From the NCBI GenBank assembly GCA_900074885.1, contig FJUW01000007.1, forward strand, positions 1,445,609 to 1,509,608: a DNA stretch of 64,000 nucleotides. The letters are read 5' to 3'. Numbering within the stretch: position 1 is the stretch's first letter; each line of letters starts with the position of its first letter. The notes below the pieces were generated by a model, which did not search any database, was not told the origin of the DNA, and saw only the letters and a program-made list of their open reading frames with translations. The stretch comes from Rhynchosporium graminicola (Eukaryota > Ascomycota > Leotiomycetes > Helotiales > Ploettnerulaceae). The position numbers were made by a program, and so were the translations under genes. Below are positions 48,055 to 61,448 of this stretch, piece after piece.

Positions 48055-48299
48055 TATAATACTTACTCTGGAAAGGTCTTAAAACTACTTTAGTAATAAG
48101 ACCTCATATTGCTATGAATATGAAGTAGTAAGAATCAACTTAGAATCTATAACTAAAGAGCTAAGAAGTAGAAGAGAGGAGAGAAAGTATATATAAAAGG
48201 GGCTCTGCGGAGCTCTTAGTAATCTCGCTTAGCATACCCGATTGGGAGTACTTGCTAGTCCTACCAAGTCCCTGCTAGTTACATGCCACAACCGTCACA
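48055..48299 (-). repeat. B1 5' LTR
   Basis: 245 bp. The last 60 bp keep CA and TG (CTTGCTAGTCCTACCAAG, CATGCCACAACCGTCACA), which the left copy has lost. TSD CTAAC follows. Confidence 0.93.
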
Positions 48300-48845
48300 C
48301 TAACTATAGCTACTCTAATATTAGGTCTATATTTAGTATATCGATAACTCTTAGCTAAAGAGTATCGACTCTAGTTTATCTAATCGAATCGGCTATCTCT
48401 ACTTAAGCGATTATAGTACTAAAGATAACGCTTTTATTCTATAAAAGTATCTGAAAAGTCTTTAGTCTTTCGCTAGTAAGTTTAAGCTCGTATTCTTTAG
48501 TAATTAGTCTTAATATAAAGTTATCTTCTACTCTATTATTAATAAGAGTAGTTATCGATTTCTACTTATCTTAAGATAGAATCTTTATTTAGATTTCTAT
48601 CTTATTATCTAGTAAATTTAGCTCGGATATAGAAAATACTACGAGTTATAGCTTTCCTTAGCGTTTATCTTTAGTATTACTAGTATTTAATTTTAGATAG
48701 TTCGGAGAGATATATCTATATTTATTATAAGAGTAGTACTAAACCTTAGAGATATCTTATCTTACTAGTCGCTTCTTAATAGATATATTATTTAGATATC
48801 TTCTCTTTTCTTATCTTTATTAGCTCTTATCTCGTCGATTATTAG
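48300..48845 (-). pseudogene. E protease region (5' of E RT)
   Basis: This resumes E after B1. The minus strand reads an aspartic-protease-like segment near 48440-48560 (ITTLINNRVEDNFI, then LRLITKEYELKLTSERLKTF). The motif LIDSGAEDNFI is inferred, with Asp and Gly changed by RIP. Later residues (RVIDILNIDLILE) fit the ILG block of retropepsins. The protein should connect with RT at 12758. Upstream sequence is cut by A3. Confidence 0.7.
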
Positions 48846-49110
48846 TGTGACGACAGCTCACCTGAATGTCATATAAGGAGAAGGATAGATACTAGGGCCC
48901 AAGTTTATAGGTATCCCGGCATAATTAGTTTCCGACTCAGTATAGTATCAGACTAGTACTAGTATATATATATAAGGTACCTTATACTCTATCTCTCTTC
49001 TTCTTCCTTATCTTTTTATTTCCTTAGTAGTAAACTATATAAGATTATTCTTAGCTTTCTTACTTATTTTATCCTTACTTATATATTACCTTAAGTCTTA
49101 TATTATTATA
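48846..49110 (+). repeat. A3 5' LTR
   Basis: 265 bp starting TGTGACGACAGCTCACC (intact) and ending ATTATTATA (RIPed). Confidence 0.92.
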
Positions 49111-49149
49111 TTAAATAAAAAGATTAAGATAGCCGGAGATAGCTTAATA

Positions 49150-50890
49150 TAATATCTTATCTACTAAGTTACTTATTTAATAACTACTTATATATAGCCG
49201 AGATACTAGAGATCTCTTAGATAGCTATAAATCAGGGTTTAATTCAGCTTATTATAAATAGTATAATAGAGGAGGTTTTCGCTAACGCTCCTTTAATAAC
49301 CCCTTTAGTATAAAGAAATTATAGATAGATTTTAAAGAAGGTATAATAAATACCCCGGAACTTTAACTTCTATATATTACTACTGAAATAGCTCTAATAT
49401 ACCCTTTTAAGCTATTATTATAGCTCTTAATTAACTAACTAAAGACCTCTCTAGTTCTAGGGAGACTTAACGCGATCTTTTCCGTTTTACCTCTGATCTT
49501 AATCCGTTATACTTTTCCTTATTTTAAATATCTCTTATACTAGAGAATATTAATATCTTATTAAGGAAGTACTAACTAAAAGAGAAAGGAAAATAAAAGC
49601 GAAATTTACTAGGAGCGTAATCGCTAAGTACTCTTACTTCTATAGATAACTCGAATCTGATCTATTCTCTCTTATAATAATTAGTAGAATAAGAGGAAAA
49701 GAATACCTCTCTAGAAGATACTATCGATAGACTAATCTCTATATAAGATAAGTTCCTTATAAGGGTCCCTTACTTATCTTCGACTCTCATATTAGAGTTA
49801 ATATTATAATCTCCGCGTATTTTAGAGTTTAATAATCTAATAAACTCTATTCTGATACGTAGTACTAAGAGAGAGGATACTATTCCTAATAAACTATCTC
49901 TCTCTCCCGGCGCCGAATTAGTAGAGTCACGCCCTAGGAAGTCTTATCTTACTAAGAAGATCCTGCCCTTAGATAATAGGTCGGACCTTACTTTCCTCTA
50001 ATAGAGAGTATCGATACGAGACTAGCTAGCTATAAACGCTAACTACTATTCTACGGACTTCTCTTAGCGCGTTCTCGTATAGGGACTAGTTACTAGATTA
50101 GCTAAGGAGTATCTTATACTTTAGTATCTCGCTAATAAGTTTAAGATTAGTAATAAAGTAATCTTCTTATTAGAGGAGAACTTTCTTACTAGTTTAGAAG
50201 AAGATAATTATTATAATACTTTCTATTACTTAGAAATATAATAACTTAGCTATACCCGCGAGACTTCCGCCGAGTTTCATAATCGATTTCAAAGCGCTAC
50301 TATCTAAAGTAAGATTAAAAAGAAGAAGTAGTTCTTCTATATATAGGATAAGATTATACTATCTTTATATACTTTAATTCTTATTATTAAACTAATATAA
50401 AATAAGGATTACGCTTCTATAGTTAAATCCTTACTTTCTTTTAATATTAAGCGTTATTATAACTCAGAATATATTTATCCTAAGAAAGTTATTACTTAGA
50501 TATAGTACTATAAGCTTACTATTACTAATACGACCTCTTCTAGTTCTACTCCTTACTAGTCCCTAAGCTTAGCCCCTCGATAGACTACTCTTATACTATA
50601 CGTATATACCTCTACCCCAGTACAGGCTAGTACTCCCTCCGCGCTAAAACGCCCTACTACCTCGACTAGAGATACCCTTAGGTATTATAGTTATAATTAG
50701 CCTAGCTATATTAAGCTAGACTGCCCTAACTCGCCTAAGGTATAACTAATCGACGAATTTCCGGAAGAGGAAGGAGCGACTAAGAAAGTAATAAAAGACT
50801 TATCTTCCGAATCTGAACTAATATAAAAGAGAAATAATAAGGCTTAAGTAAAAACTCCTTCTTAGGTCTACGTAAGTATAATCTCTCTAA
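49150..50890 (+). pseudogene. A3 gag
   Basis: It is colinear with A1 gag without an assembly gap. The capsid-like block (SYLTKKILPLDNRSDLTF, TRLAKEYLIL) and the degraded knuckle (RYYSYN-PSYIKLDCP) are readable. The frequent TAG and TAA codons mark Gln and Trp sites. Confidence 0.72.
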
Positions 50891-50939
50891 TCTTAACTCT
50901 AACTCTCTAATAAGAGGTAAGTAATTCATATACCTGATT

Positions 50940-53012
50940 ATAATTAGTATAAATAAGCTAAGAGTCTTTATAAATAGCTTAATTAATACTAGAGCGAATA
51001 GTTACTTATTTATTAATCGTACTCTTACCGGATAATTATCAGGGGCTCTTAGTATTAAAATCGAGCTATTACCTTATTCTATTCTAATACGTAGTTTCTA
51101 ATAGTCCCTTAGAACCTATATTACTTATTTCATATATTTATACCTTTCTATTAATAGTAAGCGTATTTATAACTACTCTTTTATTCTCCTCGATTTAGGA
51201 TAATAAGATATAATTATCAGTATTAAATAAATATAACGATTTCAAGTTATTAAGCTCGATACGCTCTATTATAAGCTATTACAGCCGGAACGATATCTAG
51301 TTACCTTCTGATATAATAAGGAGATAATTATAACTCTACTACCTTATAAACCTAGTATTAATCGATCTTACTAAATCGATACTAATACGCGGGACTTAGC
51401 TATAAACTAGCTAGACTAATACTAATTACCCTAAATAGTAATAATATAGTATATTAACGTATTATCCTTATTATTTAACTTATTTCCGCTTATTACTAAG
51501 GAATCCGAACCCTTTTCTGCTTCGAATTTATTAAGAAAAGTACTCGCGCCGAAACCTTACTACGAGTATATCTCTTAATCTTCGAGGATCTAGAAACTAG
51601 TTCCGATTTATTAAATTAGTACTATAGCTTTCTATTTTAATATAAAACGTGAAAGCTCCGAATTATTCTTTACTAGTATCTATAAGATAGACCGCCTCTT
51701 ATAAGACTATTTAAATAGCGACTCCCCTAAGGATCCCGATACTGAACGACTTATAGCCGAAAAGCTACTAGGATAATATTATACTCTTAAGAAGGCCTTT
51801 TCTAAGTAAGATTCTAATATTCTTCTATTATATTACTTATACGATTATAAAATTATTCTAGAAGAACTATTACCTAATATATATTCGCTCTTATATTAGT
51901 AATCTATAGACAAATTATAAATAACTAAGGAGTACCTTATAGAGAACCTAGATAAGAGATTTATCGAATCTAGCTAAAGTCCCTTCGTATTACTTATACT
52001 ATTTATTAAGAAGTCTAATAGAGGATTACGCTTCTATATTGATTATTATAAGCTTAATATAATTACTCGAAAGGATTCGTATCTAATACTTAGGATTAAT
52101 AAGCTCTTAACTTATATATCTAAAGTAATAATTTTTACTAAACTAGATATCTAGGTAATATTTAACTATATCTATATAGACCCCGAATCAGAGGAGTATA
52201 TTATCTTCTGAACTCGCTTCGGATCCTATAAATATAAGATACTACTTTTTAAGCTCTATAATAGACCTAGTATATACTAACGATATATGAATAATATACT
52301 ACTAGATTACTTAGACGATTTCTATATAGCTTACTTAAATAATATTCTTATATACTCGGAAACGCTCTAAGAGTATAAAGAATATATTAAATTAGTACTA
52401 TAGCGCTTAATAAATACTGGACTCTAAGTAGATATTAAGAAGAGCGAATTCCATATTACTTAGACTAAATACCTTAGATATATTATTATTACTAATAGAA
52501 TCGAGCTAGATCCTGAGAAAGTAGTATTATTAGTAAACTAGAAGTACCCCGAAATAGTAATAGCTATAAAATCCTTCTTAGGATTCTATAGTTTCTATTA
52601 TTAATTTATTCGGAATTTCGGCCTTATTACTAAACCTCTCTCTATACTTACTTAGCTTATAGTACTATAGAATTTCACTAACGATTATAAGAAATCCTTT
52701 GACGAGCTATAGTAATAGCTACTATTAGTACAGAAATTATACTATTTCGACCTAGACTTATAAACTAAGCTAGAAACTAATACTTCCGATATTATAATAG
52801 CTAGAGTTATCTCTTAATTATATAAAGATAACTAGTAGTATCTAATTAGATTCTACTCTTATATTCTTAATAAATACGAACTAAACTAGAAGATCTACGA
52901 TAAGGAATTATACGCTATTATTAAGTCCTTCCGGAAATAGAGACCTGAACTTATATCGCTATAATACTATACTAGCATATATATAGACTATCGATCCTTA
53001 GAATACTTTATA
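50940..53012 (+). pseudogene. A3 pol: protease, RT and start of RNase H
   Basis: The protease site reads LINTRANSYLFIN near 50980. RT runs from about 52000 to 52500 with YLNN replacing YLDD near 52330. RNase H begins LETNTSDIIIARVIS near 52770 and stops at TDYRSLEYF, where A4 is inserted. Its next residues resume at 61449. Confidence 0.85.
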
Positions 53013-53280
53013 TATGACGACAGCTCACCTGAATGTCACATGAGAAGAAGGATAGATAATAGGGCCTAAGTTCATAGGTATCCCGGCAGAACTAGTATCC
53101 GACCCGGTATAGTATCAGACTAGTACCGGTATATATATATAAGGTGCTTTATACCCTATCTCTCTTCTTCTTCCTTCCTTATCTTTTTGTTTCTTTCGTA
53201 GTAGACTATATAAGATCGCTCTTAGCTTCCCTACTTATTTATTCTTACTTATATACTACTTTAAGTCTTATATCGTTATA
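53013..53280 (+). repeat. A4 5' LTR
   Basis: 268 bp. The outer start keeps GACGACAGCTCACCTGAATG; the inner end is RIPed. Confidence 0.93.
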
Positions 53281-53319
53281 TTAAATAAAAAGATTAAGAT
53301 AGCCGGAGATAGCTTATTA

Positions 53320-55010
53320 TAATATCTTACTACTAAGTTAGTTATTTAATAACTACTCGTATATAGCCGAGATACTAGAGATCTCTCGGATAACTATGAA
53401 TTAGGGTTTAATTTAGCTTATTATAAATAGTATAATAGAGGAGGTTTTCGCTAACGCTCCTTTAATAACTCCTTTAGTATAAAGGAATTATAGATAGATT
53501 TTAAAGAAGGTATAATAAATACCCCGGAACTTTAACCTCTACGTATTACTACTGAAATAGCCCTAATATACCCCTTTTTAAGCTATTAGAATAGCTCCTA
53601 ATTAATAAACTAGAGACTTTTCTAGTTCTAAGGGGACCTAACGCGACTCCTCCTGCTCTACCTCCGAACCTAATCTATTATATCTTTCCTTACTCTAAAT
53701 ATCTCTTACCCTAGAGAATATTAATACCTTATTAAGGAAGTACTAACTAAAAGGAAAAGGAAAATAAAAGCGAAATTCACTAGGAGTATAATCGCTAAGT
53801 ACTCCTACTACTATAGGTAACTCGAACCTGATCTATTCCCTCTTATAATAATTAGTAGATTAGGAGAAGAAGAATAACTCTCTAGAAGATACTATAGATA
53901 GACTAATCTCTATATAAGATAAGTTCCTTATAAGAGTCCCTTGCTTATCTTCGACTCTCCTACTAGAACTAATACTATAATATCTACGTATAGCGGAGTT
54001 TAATAAGCTAATAAACTCTATTCTAATACGTAGTACTAAGAGAGAGGATACTATTTCTAATAAACTATCTCTCTCCCCCGGTACCGAATCAGTAGAGTCA
54101 CGCTTTAGGAAGTCTTATCTTACTAAGAAGATCTTACCCTTAGATAATAAGTCGGACCTTACTTTCCTCTAATAGAGAGTATCGATACGAGACTAGCTAG
54201 CTATAAACGCTAACTACTACCCTATAGACTTCTCTTAGCGCGTTCTCGTATAGGGACTAGTTACTAGATTAGCTAAGGAGTATCTTATACCTTAGTATCT
54301 CGCTAACGAGTTTAAAACTAGTGATAAAATAATCTTCTTACTAGAAGAGAACTTCTTTACTAGATTAGAAGAAGATAACTATTATAACGCTTTCTATTAT
54401 CTAGAAATATAATAACCTAGCTATATATATAAGACTTTCGCCGAGTTTCGTAGTCGATTTTAAAGCGCTATTATCTAAGGTAAAGTTAAAAAGAAGGAGT
54501 AATTCTTCTATATATAAGATAAGATTATATTATCCTTACGCGCTTTAACTCTTATTATTAAACTAATATAGAATAAGGACTACGCTTCTATAGTTAGATC
54601 CTTACTTTCTTTTAATACTGAATATCGCTATAACTTAGAATATACTTATCCCGAGAAAGCTATTACCCCGGTATAGTACTGTAAGCTTACTATTACTACT
54701 ATAACCTCTACTAGTTCTACTTCTTATTAGTCCCTAAGCTTAGCTTCTCGATAAACTACTCTTATACTATATATACGTACCTCTACCTTAGTATAATCTA
54801 GTACTTCCTCCGCGCTAAAACGCTTTACTATCTCGACCGGAGAACTCCCTAAGTATTATAATTATAGATAGCTCGGTTATATTAAGCTAGACTACTCTAA
54901 CTTGCCTAAAGTTTAATTAATTAACGAATTTCCGAAAGAGGATTAAGTAACTAAAGAAGTAATAGAAAATATACCCTCTGAATCTAGACTAATACTAGAG
55001 GGAAACGATA
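53320..55010 (+). pseudogene. A4 gag
   Basis: It aligns over its whole length with the gag of A1 and A3, beginning near SDNYELGF and ending in the acidic tail before the protease. No gap falls in it. Stops are of the RIP type. Confidence 0.72.
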
Positions 55011-55089
55011 AGGCCTAAGTAAAAACTCCTTCTTAGGTCTATATAAGTATAATCTCTATAATCTAAACATTAACTCCTTAATAGAAAGT

Positions 55090-58000
55090 AAGTAATTTAT
55101 ATACTCGACTATAGTTAGTATAAACAGGCTAAGAGTCTCTATAAGTAGCTTAATCGATACCGGAGCGAATAGTTATCTATTTATTAATCGTACTCTTACT
55201 AAACGATTATTAGGAGCCCTTAGTATTAAAATCGAGCTACTGCCTTATTCTATTCTAATACGTAAGTTCTAATAGTCTATTAGAACCTATATTACTTATT
55301 TTATACGTTTATACTTTTCTATTAATAATAAGCGTATTTATAACTACTCTTTTATTCTTCTCGATTTAGGATAATAAGATATAATTATTAGTATTAAATA
55401 GATACGATAATTTCAGGTTAAGCTAGATACGCTCTATTATAAGCTTCTACAGCCTGAACGCTATCTAGCTACTCTTTAATATAATAAGGAGATAATTATA
55501 ACTCTACTGCCTCGTAAACCTAGTATTAATCGATCTTACTAAATCGATATTAACGCGCGGGACTTAGTTATAAACTAGCTAGACTAATAGCGATTATACT
55601 AAATAGTAGTAATATAGTATATTAATATATTATTCCTATTATTTAACTTATTTCCGCTTATCGCTAAGGAATCTGAACCCTTTCCCGCTCCGAATTCATC
55701 GAGAAAGGTACTTACGCTAAAACCTTATTATAAGTACTCCTCTTAACTTCCGAGGATCTAGAAACTAGTTCTGATTTATTAAATTAGTACTATAGCTTTT
55801 CACTTTAATATAAAATATAAAAGCTCCGAATTATTCTTTACTAGTATTTATAAGATAAACCGCTTCTTATAAGACTATCTAAATAGCGATTCTCCTAAGG
55901 ATCCTGATACTGAATAACTCGTAGCCGAAAAGCTACTAGAATAGTACTATACTCTTAAGGAAGCTTTTTCTAAGCGGGATTCTAATATTCTTCTATTATA
56001 TTGCTTATATAATTATAAAATTATTCTAGAAGAACTATTACCTAATATATATTCGCTCTTATATTAGTAATCTATAGACGAACTATAAGTAACTAAAGAG
56101 TACCTTATAGAGAACCTAGATAAGGGATTTATCGAATCTAGCTAAAGTCCCTTTATATTACTTATATTATTTATTAAGAAAGCTAATAGAGGATTACACT
56201 TCTATATCGACTATTATAAGCTTAATATAATCACTCGAAAGGATTCCTATCTAATACCTAGGATCGATAAGCTCTTAACTTATATATCTAAAGTAATAAT
56301 CTTTACTAAATTAGATATCCGGGCAGTATTTAACTATATTTATATATACTCTGAATCCGAGGAGTATATTACCTTTCGAACCCGCTTCGGATCCTATAAA
56401 TATAAAGTACTACCTTTTAGGCTCTATAATAGACCTAGTATATACTAGTGATATATAAATAATATACTACTAAATTACTTAAATAATTTCTATATAGCTT
56501 ACTTAGATAATATTCTTATATACTCGGAAACGCTCTAAGAATATAAGGAATATATTAAATTAGTATTATAATACTTAATAGATATTAGACTCTAAGTAGA
56601 TATTAAGAAAAGCGAATTCTATATTACTCGGACTAAATACCTCGGATATATCGTTATTACTAACAGAATCGAGCCAGATCCTAAGAAGATAATACTATTA
56701 GTAAACTAAAAGTACCCTGAAATAGTAATAGCTATGAAATTCTTCTTAGGATTCTATAAGTTCTACTATTAATTTATTCGGAATTTCGACCTTATTACTA
56801 AACCTCTCTTAGTACTTACTCGGCCTATAGTACTATAGAATTTCACTAACGATTATAAGAAGTCTTTCGACGATTTATATTAATAGCTACTATTAGTATA
56901 GAAACTATATTATTTCGACCCTAAATTATAGACTAAACTAGATACTAATACCTCTAATAGTATAATAGCTAGAGTTATCTCTTAATTATATAAAGATAAC
57001 TAGTAGTATCTAATTAGATTCTATTCCTATATTCTTAATAGATATGAACTAAACTAGAAGATCTATAATAAGGAGCTATACGCTATTATTAAGTCTTTTC
57101 GGAAATAGAGACCGGAACTTATATCTTTACGATACTATATTAGTATATATACGGATTATCGATCCTTAGAATACTTTATAACTATTAAGGTCCTAACTAG
57201 TAAGTAAGCTAGATAAATAGAATTCCTTTCCGAATTCAACTTTCAAATTATATATACGCTTAGTAAAGATAACGCTAAAGCTAATATCCTTAGCTATAGG
57301 GAATAAGATCTAAGGATATAGGAATAATAGAAACAGGATAATAGATCTCGGGTTTTATTACCTCTAGATCGCTTAGACCTTAGGATTAACGCAGAACTAG
57401 CTAAGTATTATATCGATCAAATTAGTTATATATACTTAATATCACTAGGGATCGATATACTACCGGACCTTATACGTAACTCCTTTAATTTAATCGAGAA
57501 ACTATACTAATTCAACTAAGAATCGTTCTCTAAGGAACGAAATATATTAAGAGATAGCTATACTATTAATAATAGTTTATTACTTTATAATAGTTATCTA
57601 TATATATAACGCTATACCCCGCTATATACCTATTTAATTAGCGAAGTCCACGATTAAGTTTCCTCTGCTTATCTAAACGCTCGTAAGACCGCTGAAATAA
57701 TTTCTACTTATTACTACTAGAAAGGACTTATATCGGATATAAAATAGTATACTTATAATTACCGCTCTTACTAGTACTCTTATCCGAAACAGATAAAATA
57801 GTAAGGATTCCTCTACTTATTACTAGTACTTAGCTACTTTATATAGTACTTAGCTATAGATTTTAAGGACTTCCCGCCTAATAACTAAGGATTTAATAGG
57901 ATATTAGTATTTATCGACTGCCTAAGGAAAGACTCCGTATCGATACTATACTACTATAATATTAATACTCGTAGGATAGCGATATTATTTATCTAATAGA

Positions 58001-59720
58001 TATATTATTTCGGATATACTCTTAAGTTAATTATATCTAACTAAGGAGCTTAGCTAGTCTTATCCTTCTAGTAAGAGTTTTACTATATAATTAGAGTTAA
58101 GATTAAGCTCTCTATCTCCTTCTACTAGTAAACCGATAGATAAACGGAGATTATAAACTAGTATATTAACTAACGCCTTAGACCTTTTGTTAATTACTAC
58201 TAGAATAACTAGGGCGAACTACTACTAATAATAGACCGCGCTTAAGTAACCCTACCTTATAATTCTATTAGTATAGCGCTATATACCTTTAAATATAATA
58301 TACTACCGCGGAATAGCTAGGATTAGAAGTAACTTATAGTATCGATACTATAAGAGAAGCTTAATTATATTAATACTAAATCCTTAGCTAAATATACTAA
58401 ATCCGCTATCGAGGTTATAAAAGCTAATATACTAGCTACTTAGTAGAGGATAAGCGCCGTAACTAATCCGAAACGGTATAGTATTAACTAGGAAGTTAGA
58501 GATAAGGTATTTCTCTCTATAAGGAACCTTAAGAATTACTAGCTAAGTAAGAAGCTATCTAGNAGTATTTATCGACTGCCTAAGGAAAGACTCCGTATCG
58601 ATACTATACTACTATAATATTAATACTCGTAGGATAGCGATATTATTTATCTAATAGATATATTATTTCGGATATACTCTTAAGTTAATTATATCTAACT
58701 AAGGAGCTTAGCTAGTCTTATCCTTCTAGTAAGAGTTTTACTATATAATTAGAGTTAAGATTAAGCTCTCTATCTCCTTCTACTAGTAAACCGATAGATA
58801 AACGGAGATTATAAACTAGTATATTAACTAACGCCTTAGACCTTTTGTTAATTACTACTAGAATAACTAGGGCGAACTACTACTAATAATAGACTGCGCC
58901 TAAGTAACCCTACCTTATAATTCTATTAGTATAGCGCTATATACCTTTAAATATAATATACTACCGCGGAATAGCTAGGATTAGAAGTAACTTATAGTAT
59001 CGATACTATAAGAGAAGCTTAATTATATTAATACTAAATCCTTAGCTAAATATACTAAATCCGCTATCGAGGTTATAAAAGCTAATATACTAGCTACTTA
59101 GTAGAGGATAAGCGCCGTAACTAATCCGAAACGGTATAGTATTAACTAGGAAGTTAGAGATAAGGTATTTCTCTCTATAAGGAACCTTAAGAATTACTAG
59201 CTAAGTAAGAAGCTATCTAGCCTCTAAGTAGGACTATATTAAGTCTTAGCTAAGATCAGATACTCCTATAAGCTAGATTTACTCCTAAGATCCTCTATAT
59301 ATAATATATTCGCTCCTGAATTACTCTTTAAGGACCCGGACGACCTATTATTAAGCTAGGAGTTACTAAACCTATCCCCGGAGGTTATCGCTACTTAAGA
59401 AGAGTAGGAGTTATAAGATATACTCGCTATATAGCTCTTAAGAAATAATCTGAAGTATCAGGTTAGTTAGCTAAGCTACGACTCGGACCTGACTTAGTAT
59501 AACGCTTCTAATCTAATAAGTACTCTATATAAGCTTAGAGACTTCTATATTACTAACTTAAGTAAACCTAGACCTCCGCGTAAACTAGATTAATAGATTA
59601 AGGCTTAGGAAGATAGGATAGATAACTATAGTTACTTAGAAGATAATAAGCTATTATAGTTATTAGTATTAAAATTTATTACTAAGGATAATTCCCTAAT
59701 TATACCCTATAATAACGCTA
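55090..59720 (+). pseudogene. A4 pol (contains an artefactual duplication)
   Basis: The protease active site LIDTGANSYLFIN is intact near 55149-55187. RT has FTKLDIRAVF near 56300 and AYLDNILIYS near 56495-56525. RNase H is near 56935-57360 and integrase at 57850-59330, within which 57906-58562 is repeated at 58564-59220. The chromodomain lies at 59390-59610 (DILAI-LLRNNLKYQVS-LSYDSDLT). Confidence 0.87.
57906..59220. other. Single-N join between near-identical 657-bp copies
   Basis: 57906-58562 and 58564-59220 are the same integrase segment around N 58563, with only a couple of base differences. A1 and A2 have it once. Confidence 0.85.
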
Positions 59721-59723
59721 TAT

Positions 59724-60750
59724 CTAAAACTCTACTTCCTTTATTACCTCTACTTCCCTAGCTTTCTCTCCTAAGTTCTCTGGAACTTCTAGTAAATCTA
59801 GAATATCTAGAACCGGAACTACTATATCTAACTCCTTACTTAAATCTGCTAATATAGCACTAGTAATAAAAAAAGTATAATAGCTAATCCTACGAGGTTT
59901 CTTCTTTAGAGAAGGTCCGGGAGTATCTAGATCTAACGCTATCTCTAAACTAGAAGGTAAATTCCTCTTTCCTTTAGTATCAGATATTATAGCTTTAAAT
60001 ATAGCTTTCTTCGTAAATTCCTATATAATACTATTTAACTCCTTCGTCTGCTTTAATACTATTTATACTATTAACTTAGACTTCGCCGAATCTATTATTA
60101 AAAGATCTAGATCCTATATTATATTAGTATTATACTAATATCTAAGGATTTAAGATCTTAACTTACTACTTTAATAAACTCTAACTTCTTAAATACTTTC
60201 TCTATAGAACGCCTTAAAGCCTAAGTCTTTACTAATTATATAATAGTAATCTCTAACGTAATAATAGAAGTAGCAGATTTCGTAAGACGATAGATCTGAT
60301 TAATCGCCTTATAAGTAGCTATAATACCGCCCCGATTCAGCTCCGCGTCTTTAGCTTCGCTGCTAAGAAGTAAACCGAATAAAATAGTATACTCCGTATT
60401 AATATAGTTAAGTAACTATAACACGTTAGTATATATAACTATATTCAGGTTTAAGTAACTTATATACTTATAATTACTCTTTAATACCGAATAATACTTA
60501 TAAAGCTTAGAGTTAAGCTTATTAAACAAATATAAGAGTTCTAAAACAGAAGTATTATTATACTTTATCTTAAGGAAAGCGCGAATATACTACAGGTAAT
60601 ATATACAATACGCTACTAAAAGAGCACTAGCAGGAACTAGTAAAAGTACTATAGGAGTTAGCGTTATAGATCCGTAAAACCCTTATATTATACTTAAGGA
60701 CTATCTCTAAAACTAAGATAGGAAACTTACTTATATTAAGAGAAGAGATT
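59724..60750 (-). pseudogene. A4 convergent accessory gene, spliced
   Basis: Exon 2 is 59724-60113, the intron 60114-60166 (intact GTAAGT, TACTAAT, TAG) and exon 1 runs from 60167 to about 60690 or beyond. It is colinear with A0, A1 and A2. The exon 2 C-terminus again reads LEVPENLGEKA and then an acidic end. Stops are at Gln sites. Confidence 0.64.
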
Positions 60751-61180
60751 AATTAAGTCGATTAATATATAAGATTATAATAAACTACTATAGTAGTTAG
60801 TAATAATACTTACTCTAGGAGCTATATCGTAATCTAAGGAGAATAAACTTATAAGTTAAAGTAGTTATCGTAGTTAAAAAGGAAAAGCTCTAATATTAAT
60901 AAACTACTTCCTTTATATACCTTACGCCTTACTTAAACTCGACTCCTATTATAAATAGATAAAGTAAATACCGCTTACCGCCCGATTTAGAAGCTACGAC
61001 TAATATAGTACTATTACAGCGATATAACTAGTTAGAACCTAATAAAGAATTTACTATTACTAAAGAGCGGCTAGCGCTTGTTACGCGAATATCGACGAAA
61101 GCAGTTATAATAAAGACTAATTCTAATATAAATTATAACTTTCCGAGCTTAGGGTTAAGCTCTTCTTAGGGGGGGGGTAA

Positions 61181-61448
61181 TATAACGATAGCTCACCTGA
61201 ATATTATATAAGAAGAAAGATAGATAATAAGGCCTAAGTTCACAAGTATCCCAGCAGAACTAGTATCCGACCTAGTATAGTATCAGACTAGTACCAGTAT
61301 ATATATATAAGGTGCTTTATACCCTATCTCTCTTCTTCTTCCTTCCTTATCTTTTTGTTTCCTTCGTAGTAGACTATATAAGATCGCTCTTAGCCTCCCT
61401 ACTCGTTTATTCTTACTTATATACCGCCTTGAGTCTTGTGTCGTTATA
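61181..61448 (+). repeat. A4 3' LTR
   Basis: 268 bp after a G-rich purine tract (61169-61177). The outer end keeps CTTGAGTCTTGTGTCG. Confidence 0.93.

Larger units (their letters stand above)
12759..48299 (-). mobile_element. B1: full-length Ty3/gypsy chromovirus carrying nested B2 and B3
   Basis: B1 has matching 245-bp LTRs (12759-13003 and 48055-48299) and TSD CTAAC in E. Its own sequence is 13004-15763, 29043-29561 and 45209-48054, about 6.6 kb with LTRs. B2 is inserted in its RT (TSD ATCTT) and B3 further upstream (TSD TCTCG). On the minus strand the order is gag, protease, RT, RNase H, integrase, chromodomain, purine tract and 3' LTR. Unlike A, C and E, no accessory ORF lies between the chromodomain and the LTR. 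Confidence 0.93.
48846..53012 (+). mobile_element. A3: 5' part of a family A chromovirus (continues 61449-61628)
   Basis: It begins with the 5' LTR (48846-49110) after ATTAG, the presumed TSD, in E. gag, protease and RT follow. A4 interrupts RNase H at 53012 (TSD TTATA), and the frame resumes at 61449 until copia F at 61629. The rest, including its accessory gene and 3' LTR, must lie beyond the window. Confidence 0.9.
53013..61448 (+). mobile_element. A4: complete family A chromovirus nested in A3
   Basis: 268-bp LTRs (53013-53280 and 61181-61448) and a perfect TSD TTATA (53008-53012 and 61449-61453). Gene order is as in A1. It contains one single-N join at 58563 with a 657-bp duplication, so its real length is about 7.8 kb. 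Confidence 0.95.
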
